NCBI GenBank assembly: GCA_025765615.1
Contig: JAIVFJ010000673.1
Span: forward strand, 1 to 15,566
Reading direction: 5' to 3'
Source: Zopfochytrium polystomum
Taxonomy: Eukaryota > Chytridiomycota > Chytridiomycetes > Chytridiales > Chytridiaceae
DNA length: 15,566 nucleotides
Positions 8,780 to 15,566 of this stretch are shown here, one piece after another. Under the pieces are notes generated by a model. It ran no database searches, was not told the origin of the DNA, and saw only the letters and a list, made by a program, of their open reading frames with translations. Position numbers and translations under genes: made by a program. How positions within the stretch are numbered: the first letter of the stretch is position 1; the number at the start of each line of letters is the position of its first letter.

Positions 8780-9212
8780 AGATCAGTAATACCGCGTGCG
8801 AGCAGTGATGGCGTTCAATGACTCGATTTTGGTACTCCAGGTGAAATTTCGAGGATCAATAGAACCCTGCGATTCTAAAGCGAAGGTTCGTGAGGACTGC
8901 ATAGGACCGGTTTGCAACCAAGGAGCCAGAAAGCTCTTTCATTATCACAAAGATGATGTTTCTAATTGCACTAAGAATTGGCAAACCTTGTTCTAGGACA
9001 TAGTGGAAACAAAATTATGAAAATTAGAGAAAAACCGGAAATTGATTCCTCTTTCTGATGGGGCCATATTTTCATGTAAAACTATAAAATGTGTTTGTAT
9101 TGAGGCAGCAACAAACAGAACTCAGCTCTGTGGGCTGATAACATAAGAGCATGAAATTGAGTTGTGGAAGAAAAACAAAAAGAAGCAAGAAAAGGATTCT
9201 TTCTTCTTTTCC

Positions 9213-9236
9213 TTTTTTTTTTTTTTTTTTTTTTTT
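9213..9236 (-). repeat. Poly(T) run of 24 (poly(A) on minus strand)
   Basis: Uninterrupted T24, possibly the A-tail of an element reading on the minus strand. It is oriented opposite to the nearby tRNA-like sequence, so the two are unlikely to belong to one simple SINE. Confidence 0.8.
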
Positions 9237-9304
9237 CTTTTGAAAGAGGATCTGATGCGAAGTTTTGTCTGCAAACATGGTCCCTTACAGTTTGCGAAGG
9301 GCAT

Positions 9305-9374
9305 TGCTGCATAGTGTAGGGATTATCACATCATATTTGATTCTGGGAACCCTGGTTCAAATCCGGGTGCAGCC
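9305..9374 (+). ncRNA. tRNA-like sequence, probable SINE head or tRNA pseudogene
   Basis: The acceptor arms TGCTGCA (9305-9311) and TGCAGCC (9368-9374) pair at 6 of 7 positions. T8 and A9 are present. The D arm is GTG/CAC (9314-9316 with 9327-9329) with a GG-containing loop. The T arm CCTGG/CCGGG pairs at 5 of 5 with loop TTCAAAT, giving a full B box GGTTCAAATCC (9354-9364). The D-arm region resembles tRNA-Glu. The anticodon arm does not pair, so a working tRNA is unlikely. Pol III promoter elements kept while the anticodon arm decays is the usual state of tRNA-derived SINEs. Confidence 0.55.
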
Positions 9375-9382
9375 CTAAATGG

Positions 9383-9419
9383 CCACTGTTGGGGATGAGG
9401 GGTAATCTCCCCGCAGTGG
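9383..9419 (+). other. GC-rich hairpin downstream of the tRNA-like head
   Basis: Outer stem CCACTG/CAGTGG (6 bp) with an inner GGGGA/TCCCC-type pairing and small bulges. It starts 8 nt after the tRNA-like part and may be a folded part of the same transcribed repeat. Confidence 0.45.
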
Positions 9420-9869
9420 AAATTGTGACGGTGGGAGCCTTGAAGACACCCACAATCAGTCTGGAGTGTTGAGGGGGAAGGCTGGTTGTTGGGTGGTGCC
9501 AAACAGAGGCAGGTGACACTTGAGCAGGTTTTTTTCTCTTGTTTTTGTAACTACACCGGGCAACACTGGGCAGTGGTGCTTTGTCAAACCATACCAAATA
9601 AATGATGCCAGGGCTTAATTGCATTCGCACTGATGGGGACAAGTTGATCCATTAAATTGGCCTGGGGAGTGCTTTGATCTGGTTGATATTGCTGTTTTGC
9701 TCCAGACTGTTGCTGTGCGTAGAAGAACAAAAAAACAACCTGAGCAGAGCCCCAGACAGAGCTTGTTTCAGGACTAAATGATCACAAAGTGGCAGTGGCA
9801 AGAGTTGTTCAACTTCTAAGCAAGACTTTTCTTGTTTTTGACGGTTTTTTATGGTCATGCAAATACAAT

Positions 9870-10700
9870 TTGGGATGCAGGAGGACTGATCTGAACAAAG
9901 TGAGGGACGCCTGGTAGGTACGCGATCGTATCCGTGAATGTTCGAGTAAACAACTCCCGCGCGGACATCCGCCGGGTCGCAGGACTCCTGAACGCTCGTG
10001 TTGAAGTGTACGACCGTTCACGCTCCGGAAAAGCCGTCGATGGTGGTGATCCCCAGTTTGGGGACGAGGTAGATGAAGGCGGCGATGCACAGGATCCAAT
10101 TAAAGATGATGCGCGAAAGCCAACCAGAATACGTGCGCGAAGGAGGATCCGGTTGGTGGGTGGGGAACATTCGGTCAATGGCTGACATACCGGCGTGGCG
10201 CACGGCAGGTATGTATTCGACGGTTTGGGCTGGGCGAGGACGCTCACGCTGGCGGTGAGGAAGTAGACGGGGGAGTACCCCGAACCTGCGCTTCACCGAT
10301 CCGCCCGTGACAAATTCGATCAGGGAAAAGTAGGCGTACAGATCTACCAGTACCGCTGCTGCAACGACGAGGCCCCGGGACTGGGCTGGCTCTGCGAGGA
10401 GATCATTGGCGCGGTTTCTGCGCTGTTGTCGTCGCTGCCAGCCACAAGTGTATAGTTGCCCCAGCTCGTCATTCGTCGCCATCGTCGCCGCCATCCGGGC
10501 TCGTTTTTGCGACACGGAGCTCAGCTTGAGGGAGCGGTGGCCCACGGCACCCGGCCAAGATGAGGAGCCAGGAGGCGATGATCAGATCCGCGGGGATCGT
10601 GGCCTCGTGCGCCTCTGCAGCGACGACGCCAGGTTTGCGGAGACGGTTGCCGCCGATACCGATCGACGGCGGTTGGGTTCATCGTCGACAAGGAGGAGTA
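9870..10700 (-). pseudogene. Membrane protein gene (copy B), truncated and frame-broken
   Basis: Read on the minus strand, there is an early hydrophobic segment (PADLIIASWLLILAGC, about 10595-10550), then a long open stretch (10545-10018) with LVVAAAVLVDLYAYFSLIEF, a TM-like alternative frame GYSPVYFLTASVSVLAQ (about 10285-10230), then RIIFNWILCIAAFIYLVPKL and a loop with VVHFNTSVQESCDPADVRAG. The NWIL and ADVRA segments match copy A at 2.2-2.9 kb. The two C-terminal helices of copy A are missing here because similarity stops near 9905. A GTATGT donor-like site lies near 10190 but no good acceptor follows. The family is unknown to me; several membrane spans and one extracytoplasmic Cys loop are visible. 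Confidence 0.4.
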
Positions 10701-10759
10701 AGAGGTGTGTGTGCGAGGTTGAGAAGGTGTCTCGCTTCGTGCGGCAGTGGCGAAGAGGT

Positions 10760-11016
10760 CCCGAAAAATAAAAAAAATATAAAAAAAAAAAAAAAAAGAC
10801 CCACCCCTCAACTCAACGAACTTATCCCAAAATGCCGTCAAAGGAGAAACACAGTACAGACAAGGCTAGCAAGAATGGGAATGCTCGAAAAACATGCAAA
10901 AATAGTGAAGTAACACTGAACGGACTCCCACAACGTGCACTTCCTTCCTGCCGTTCCCGCCCCACCGTCACTCCCCCACACCGCGACACTCTTTTCAATG
11001 ACAAGCTCGTAGCACT
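10760..11016. other. Spacer between broken membrane gene and Cys-rich relic
   Basis: An A-rich run (10765-10798) is followed by sequence with short opposing frames, for example a Lys/Ser-rich one at 10832-11020. None has supporting context; I see no gene. Confidence 0.35.
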
Positions 11017-11256
11017 TTAACATGCAAGTGCCCGAACGCCGAGTTGCATCTTAGCACATCCCGTGATTGCCCCCGCCCGCGCTGTGACGGTTCCAAACAC
11101 CGCACCAGCGGCCGCGTAGCAAGCGACCACGAGCGCGGAGCAGCCAGATGACATATGCCAAGTGGCGTTGAAGGGCGTGCGGCGGCGGGGAGCGCGAAGA
11201 GTAGTGCTATGGCGCGAGGACGTGGTGGTGTTCGAGTCGGGGCGGTTTCATTTTTG
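11017..11256 (-). pseudogene. Decayed copy of small secreted Cys-rich 'GTVTAG' protein
   Basis: Minus-strand remnants run in the same order as the better copy at 11922-12186. A hydrophobic signal-like stretch AIALLFALPAAARPSTPL is followed by a damaged C-containing turn, then GCSALVVACYAAAGAVFGTV (compare GCNALVASCYMAAGAVFGTV), then AITGC and a final AC before the stop at 11017-11019. The ATG near 11251 is out of frame with the signal stretch and the turn has lost several bases, so at least two breaks exist here, not all in homopolymers. The C-terminal half is in frame but diverged. This reads as a true relic. Confidence 0.55.
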
Positions 11257-11921
11257 TGTGAGCGGCTGCACGGTATTTACGGAGTGTGGTTCACCTTGGG
11301 TGGAGGGAGGGGTTAGCTTGTAGTGAACTGTGAGCAGGGGGCGTCACCTGCACCAGGCCATTTATACACGCGATGTGCGGCACAGTCGACAGGGGTCGGG
11401 GGGAGGGAAAGCTTGATGCGGTGGGAGACTCTTCGCCCGGCTTGCGTCAGTCTTCGGACGTGGATGTCTCCCAGGAAGATGAAACTGGGTCGACAGTTAT
11501 TTCCCGAGACAGCTGGCATGAAAATTTGCCTCTTCCCTTTACGCATCCGGACCTGCCTTAGGATCAAGTAAAAAGTGAGGAAAAACAAAACCAATGTTGG
11601 TCGCAACGCAGGGGCACGGGAAAGTGGACAGGCGGACTTGAAAAATGAAGGGAAAAAAAAAAAGAAAAAAAAAGTAAAAAACAAACCAAAACAGACGAAG
11701 GACGATTTTCACCTTCATAGCAGGGTCAAGCAAGAAGCCTAGATCGTGTAACACAATGCAAAGCACAAAACGGGTAAAGCTTATACACAAGTAAGTTAAA
11801 AAAAGTAAACGGCCTTGACTGTGTTAAAATCCCCCTCGGACTCTGCGCCAGCCTTCCATCGAAAACTTCCACCAATAAGCGCCACTTTTCCACCTCCCGC
11901 CCCATCCCCACTTCGCATTCC
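11257..11921. other. Intergenic, one doubtful short frame
   Basis: Contains an A-rich block (11650-11690). A plus-strand frame at 11373-11561 gives an acidic, Ser-rich peptide (DVDVSQEDETGSTVISRD) that reads more like protein than its alternatives, but has no visible context, domain or splice sites. I would not call it a gene on this evidence. Confidence 0.35.
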
Positions 11922-12186
11922 TCAAGCCGGCAGCAAAACAGCCGCCGCGCAGGCGGCCATGCATGTCCCCGTGGGCTGCGTTGCACGAAAGAATCGCAGG
12001 CGCGGTCCCCAAACCCTGCCGTCACGGTGCCAAACACAGCGCCCGCGGCCATGTAGCAGGACGCAACGAGCGCGTTGCATCCCGTCTGCTGCAGACGCCG
12101 TAGGCGAGCGGCCCCGCGGTTGTTGGCGGCGCGAGCGCGGTGAGAAATATGGCCAGGATGAGGAGGAAGAGCTGGTGGCCATCCAT
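11922..12186 (-). CDS. Small secreted Cys-rich protein of the fungal 'GTVTAG' family
   Basis: ATG at 12186-12184 starts a signal peptide (MDGHQLFLLILAIFLTALA, then PPTTAG). The mature part carries GPLAYGVC, TGCNALVASCYMAAGAVFGT, VTAG, APAILSCNAAHG and TCMAACAAAVLLPA before the stop at 11922-11924. From memory, this order of Cys and Gly/Ala blocks is that of short proteins common in fungi and often auto-annotated as 'zygote-specific protein'; their function is unknown. Three single-base shifts interrupt the frame: one base missing near 12090-12092, one extra in the A3 run (plus strand) at 12011-12013, and one extra in C4 at 11967-11970. Together they restore an exact 88-codon reading frame, so the gene may be intact in the organism. 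About 87 residues fits the family. A TATA box lies about 90 bp upstream. Confidence 0.65.
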
Positions 12187-12272
12187 CTTTCGTTTTAGTT
12201 GTGGTGGGGTTCTGGGCGGTGCTGCTGTTGGTGATAAAGCGATTGGGAATGTGGTTTGCAAAGGGGTGAGTC

Positions 12273-12281
12273 GGCTTTATA
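12273..12281 (-). promoter_or_regulatory. TATA box of the Cys-rich gene
   Basis: On the minus strand AATATAAAG lies about 88 bp before the ATG at 12186, a normal distance. CAA/CAC-rich sequence follows between it and the start. Confidence 0.5.
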
Positions 12282-12361
12282 TTGAGCAAGCGGGGTGAAA
12301 GCCTTTTTCCTTGACTCCCAACTCTTTTTTGTTTTTTTCACGGTGGGGAAGTAAACATACC

Positions 12362-12766
12362 TCAGGGACATTTTTTCTGTGCGCGCGGACTTTGCCGGAT
12401 CACTGCGCTGTCTCCCACTGGTCGACTGGAATTTTCTCTACTTTGGGAGAAAGCTGGATCCCACATGCTAATGATGTCGAACGTCACGGTAAACCCCCGG
12501 CGCAAAAGCTCATTATGGGGGACGACTCTTCCGTGGCTGACTTTGGCGAAGTTTTGGCACCAGGAGTTCATGAGATACAGAGGGTCCTGTGTTGCTTTCG
12601 GGGACCCCAGGACTTCTTCCATCGGGCAGTCACGGTTGATGAAACAGGGAGTGCCGTGCGGTGCCGGGTTTCTGTGACGGTGACTTTTGATTTTTATATT
12701 TTCTGGGTCGGCGGTGGAGGAACAGGATATGAGTTTGGATTCAAGGATGACGTTCGGTACGGTCAA
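12362..12766 (-). other. Region open on both strands, coding strand undecided
   Basis: The minus strand is open for 134 codons and contains GTPCFINRDCPMEEVLG and NSWCQNFAKVSHGRVVPHNE, with three Cys and protein-like composition. The plus strand is open over 12311-12835 (174 codons), with GVHEIQRVLCCFRG and VTVTFDFYIFWVGGGG. Neither has a clear promoter, signal peptide or family. The minus frame is slightly favoured because nearby genes on this side are all minus. A decayed gene or a chance open region is also possible. Confidence 0.25.
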
Positions 12767-12769
12767 GTA

Positions 12770-13600
12770 AAGAAGAGAACCATCAGATTGTTAGAGTGGG
12801 AAGGGAGGCCGGTTTTCTTTCAACCCCGGGGATAATATGGCGCAAGAAGATGGGCGGATAACGGGATGTTTTAGGGAATTGCGTGGCGAAAGAAAGCGTG
12901 CAACAAAAAAAAAACGCGAGGGATTCCAAGCAGGGGAGCGGGACGAGAGAAACTTTCGCATTCCCCTCACCACATCCCTACAACCCACCGCAGCGCCGCG
13001 ACACCCATCGCCCCCCACCGCAAAAGCCGCTGCGCCACCCCACTCCGCCCCTCCGAATTAGGCGCCGGCCGCCCCGTCAACAACTCCGACTCCCTTACGA
13101 GCAGCCGGCACACCGCAGTCGCCGAGCGGTGAAGGCCAATCCCCCACCCCGTGCAAGGACGAGGTTCTTAACCGTCAATAAAAAGAAAGGCACAAACAGA
13201 TTAAAAGAGTGGGAAGCCAACCAGCTTTTTCGACCCGCGGATAATATGGCCACGAGATGAGAGACTGATGAAGGGATGTGGGAGGGGAGTTGGATGTTTG
13301 GCAAACCGAAAGAAAGGTTGAAGGAGTTTGCGAACAAAGCGAGGAGAACAAAACAAGGGCGACGGATCAAGGTGAGTGGAGTCCCCCGCCCTTCACCACA
13401 ATCCCCACAACCCACACCACGGCTCCAAACCCCAACACCCCCACCAAAACCCGGTCCACGACTCCGCTGCGCCCCTCGCGCCCGTCCTCCGGCCTCCCCG
13501 TCCGTTTCTCGGTCTCCCGCGCCAGCAGGCGGCTCACTCCCGTCGCCGCGCGCACCAGCGCCACCATCGCGAACACGATCGCCGTCGCGGCGGTCACCAG
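12770..13600. repeat. Diverged tandem duplication, period about 410 bp
   Basis: Unit 1 (about 12770-13130) and unit 2 (about 13180-13600) share landmarks in order. AGAGTGGGAAG is at 12793 and 13206, and GATAATATGG is at 12831 and 13240. The following C-rich stretch matches as part of the two-helix protein on the minus strand (12967-13116 against about 13385-13540). Offsets of 409-413 bp show small indels since duplication. Confidence 0.6.
12967..13116 (-). pseudogene. Fragment of the two-helix membrane protein gene
   Basis: The minus frame contains RLLVRESELLTGRPAPNSEG, RSGVAQRLL and LRWVVGMW before a stop at 12967-12969. It aligns with RLLARETEKRTGRPEDGREG, RSGVVDRVL and VVWVVGIV of the protein at 13367-13852. 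Only the loop and second helix remain; the N-terminal two-thirds is missing and the second helix is less hydrophobic. It is a relic of the tandem duplication. Confidence 0.6.
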
Positions 13601-13852
13601 GATTGCGCGCCGGTGCCAGGGTGAGGCAAAGGCGGGTGTGGGTGCGCCTTTGGTGTCGCTGTAGTAGAGGACGGGTCGTGTAGGGGAGGGTGGGACCGGC
13701 GTCGAGGAGGAGGGCGAGGACCGAGGTAGAGGGAGGTCGCGAGGAGGAGCGGGCGGAGCGGGGACGGGTCGTGCGCGTCGAAGATCGGCGGGGTGGGTAG
13801 TGGTGGTGGTGGTGGAGGCGGCAGCGGCGCGGCGGTTGAGGACGGCGTGCAT
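13367..13852 (-). CDS. Small two-helix membrane protein, unidentified
   Basis: 161 codons from the ATG at 13852. The N-terminus (1-80) is Pro/Ser/Thr/Arg-rich and looks disordered. Helix 1 is about residues 83-105 (AILVTAATAIVFAMVALV), a charged loop follows (ARETEKRTGRPEDGREGRSG), and helix 2 is about 131-153 (VLVGVLGFGAVVWVVGIVV). A longer frame on the same strand (13095-13865) exists but gives an unnatural Arg/Pro composition. The relic at 12967-13116 preserves this frame's loop, which supports the choice. The sequence before the ATG (TCCGCAG) could be an acceptor, and CTCACCTTG at the end is less informative, so further exons are possible. The family is not recognised. Confidence 0.5.
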   Translation of the reverse strand: MHAVLNRRAAAASTTTTTTHPADLRRARPVPAPPAPPRDLPLPRSSPSSSTPVPPSPTRPVLYYSDTKGAPTPAFASPWHRRAILVTAATAIVFAMVALVRAATGVSRLLARETEKRTGRPEDGREGRSGVVDRVLVGVLGFGAVVWVVGIVVKGGGLHSP

Positions 13853-13865
13853 CTGCGGAGGACAT

Positions 13866-14634
13866 GGTTCGGAAGGTGGGGAAGGTGTTGATCAGTGTGG
13901 TTGATTTCTGTCTTTGTTTTTTTATGGGGTCTGATTGGTATCCATTTTTGCCTGTTGTCTTTCTGTCTGTCTGTCTCTCTGTCTGTCTGTCTGTCTGTCG
14001 GGCTTTACCGATGGCGGTGTCTCGCCCGCTTCTTCAGGGTTGGGAGTTCCATGCAAGTCGCAATTGGGAGTGGGGCCTGTCTCGCCTCTCTCTCTCTCTC
14101 TCTCCGCTCTCTCTCTTGTCACGCCAAGAGAAAACACTCAATCGCGAACTGATTTCGTGCTTCTTTTTTTTTTTTTTTATCCGATGTCATTACCAGGAGG
14201 GCCGGTAACCTTGTTTCCCATTTTTCCGGGATTTTTTTTTTTTGTTTGCCCTTTTGTATGGGGTGGTAGAACGGAATTGAGGAGTGGGGTGGTGACGCAG
14301 AAAGCGCGAGGTCCGAGTGAAAGATGTGTGATCGGGAGTGCCTGGCCGAAGAAAGGGTGAAGGGAGAAAGGGTGTGGATTGACAAGAAAGCGAAGAGGCG
14401 GTGGGAGGAAAGCAAATCCGACAGGGGTTTCGTTTCTGGTGTACAAAAGAAGCGCCAAAAGTGGAGAGGGGAGGTGAGGTTTTTTTTCAAGAAACAGAGG
14501 TGCAACGTTCAACGTGTAAAAACTTGTACAAATGAAACACAGAAGGGTGGGTTGGTGAGAAACTTACAACGCGCAGCGGAGAAAGGAATAGGGTGCTGCT
14601 GGTGTGACCAGCGAAAGAAAAGCCACGAGCTTTC
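13866..14634. other. Intergenic with microsatellites
   Basis: Contains a CTGT/CT run (13962-13999), a CT run (14086-14117) and poly(T) runs near 14164-14178 and 14231-14242. Open frames here consist of low-complexity Leu/Ser/Val/Cys runs or unremarkable sequence. It separates the minus-strand two-helix gene from the 3' end of the transporter gene and probably carries the latter's 3' UTR. Confidence 0.5.
13962..13999. repeat. CTGT/CT microsatellite
   Basis: Tetranucleotide CTGT repeats interrupted by a short CT run, then five further GTCT-type units. It may be length-variable between strains. Confidence 0.9.
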
Positions 14635-15566
14635 TCAAGCCTTTGTTGCGACGGCGAAATCGCCGTCCTGTCCGAGCACGGGCGCCTTACCCGACCCGGC
14701 CTTGCGCGCCTTGATGCGCTCCGGCACGCGCGACCCGTACAGCGCAAACACGAGCACGACCAAGAACCCGAGCATGGGCAAAAACATGCCGCGCGCGGTC
14801 GTGTTGGTCGCGTCGCCGACCGCCGCGATGCAGACAGGGAACACGGCGCCGCCGACCACCGACGAGATCATGAAGGATGCGCCGCGGGGGTGTGCTTGCC
14901 GAGGTCCTCCATCGACAGCGTAAAGATCGTCGGGAACATGATCGACTCGAAAAAGTAGATCGACATGATGATCGCGACCCGGCTTTCCCCGTCGCCCGAC
15001 CAGGTACGCCGCCATCCCCGTCGCGATGACAGCGTACACGGCCAGCATGTGGCGCGCGTCAAAGTACGTCAGGAGCGCGGAGCCGATGAAGCGGCCGGCC
15101 GTGAAGATGATGAGCGAGTAGGTGAGGTACAGTGCGGCGTCGCCGGAGGAAATGGCGATCGACTCGGTCACAAAGTTGATGAAGAGCCCCGCGATGCCGA
15201 CCTGCGCGCCGACGTAGGAGAACTGCGCGGCGATGCCCAGAGCGGTTGGTGTGTTCCCAGATCTGCGTGTCGTCCTCGTCCCCCGCCGCCGCGTCCGCGC
15301 CGGCCTCCATCGCCTCCTTCTCGGCCTCGTTGATGTCAGGCAGCTTGGTGATGATGAACAGGATGAGGATCAGCGCGACAAAGCCGGCGATGGCCAGGTA
15401 GAGGTAGACGTATTTGACGGACGACAGGTCGCCGGAGGTGGTCTTCTTGCCGTTGTTCGAGTAGTCCGACCCGCCGAAGAACGCGTACGAGCCGATGATG
15501 GGGCCGATCACGGAGCCGATGCCGTTGAAGGACTGCGATAGGTTCAGACGGAAACGTCGACGACGA
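14635..15566 (-). CDS. MFS sugar transporter, FucP type, partial (N-terminus outside window)
   Basis: The 3' two-thirds of a major facilitator transporter, stop at 14635-14637; the start lies beyond 15566. In order the visible helices are SQSFNGIGSVIGPIIGSYAF, VYLYLAIAGFVALILILFII, an acidic central loop (EAEKEAMEAGAD, then GDEDDTQIWEHT), then ALGIAAQFSYVGAQVGIAGL, LYLTYSLIIFTAGRFIGSAL, MLAVYAVIATGMAAYLV, IIMSIYFFESIMFPTIFTL, FMISSVVGGAVFPVCIAA and MLGFLVVLVFALYG. LNLSQSFNGIGSVIGP, the QFSYVGAQ helix and RFIG are typical of the L-fucose permease/glucose-galactose branch of MFS (proton symporters in bacteria; fungal members take up sugars at the plasma membrane). Substrate cannot be told. Three indels break the frame: one extra base near 15245-15255, one extra in C3 at 14995-14997, and one missing in G5 at 14886-14890. 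All are easily explained as sequencing errors. Confidence 0.8.

Larger units (their letters stand above)
8780..9880. mobile_element. AT-richer block with tRNA-derived repeat, probable insertion
   Basis: Base composition shifts to AT-rich near 8780 and back near 9880, and no plausible protein gene lies between. The block holds a T24 run (9213-9236), a tRNA-like sequence (9305-9374) and a GC-rich hairpin (9383-9419). Its right edge coincides with the point where the membrane-protein copy at 9.87-10.7 kb loses similarity to copy A. This fits insertion of one or more retroposons. Exact ends and target duplications were not found. Confidence 0.4.

Noticed and set aside
8498..8821. Short plus-strand frames after the alanine-rich gene
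   Set aside because: They overlap the end of the gene and a pyrimidine-rich 3' flank, with no start context or family.
9305..9374. Functional tRNA gene
   Set aside because: The anticodon stem does not pair and no clear anticodon can be placed, although the acceptor, D and T arms look good.
13095..13865. 256-codon minus-strand frame with Arg/Pro-rich start
   Set aside because: Composition is unnatural, and the overlapping frame from 13852 has two clear membrane helices and a matching relic at 12967-13116.

Overview
This is a eukaryotic window, most likely from a filamentous ascomycete or a related fungus. The reasons are short introns (about 55-180 nt) with GTRNGT-like donors and CTAAC-type branch sites, long CT/GA/CA microsatellites, secretory proteins with dibasic (Kex2-like) sites, and protein families I associate with fungi. 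The species cannot be named from the sequence.

Layout. 1-2200 is low-complexity and decayed sequence: weak coding traces, a 160-bp CT tract, a poly(T)-ended SINE-like element, and an array of eight copies of one 11-mer. 2200-2880 (minus) is a broken membrane-protein gene with a relative at 9.87-10.7 kb. 2915-3383 (minus) holds the last exons of an unidentified gene. 3.4-4.8 kb is gene-poor, with a 22-bp perfect palindrome and a promoter-like stretch of GA/GT and CA/CT microsatellites plus a TATA box. 4880-8482 (plus) is the main gene: 13 exons coding for a secreted, alanine-rich, repetitive protein. 8780-9880 is an AT-richer block with a tRNA-derived element. 11.0-12.2 kb (minus) carries two relatives of a small secreted Cys-rich 'GTVTAG' family, one nearly intact and one decayed. 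12.77-13.85 kb is a diverged tandem duplication containing a two-helix membrane-protein gene and a fragment of it. 14635-15566 (minus) is the 3' two-thirds of an MFS transporter of the FucP type, cut by the window edge.

Two points stand out. First, the alanine-rich gene was built by tandem duplication of a six-exon block: exon sizes (90, 63 and 63 nt), intron phases (0,1,1,1,1,1 then again 0,1,1,1,1,1) and weak protein similarity all repeat in order. Its last exon then adds three nested tandem repeats of 33, 48 and 18 bp. Second, three otherwise convincing genes are each interrupted by exactly three single-base indels, mostly in homopolymers, and each frame is restored exactly. This looks more like consensus sequencing error than three pseudogenes, and annotation here should allow for it.

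The genes show no shared pathway. What they share is history: several families occur as one better copy plus one decayed copy, so the window reads as a duplication-rich, repeat-rich accessory region.
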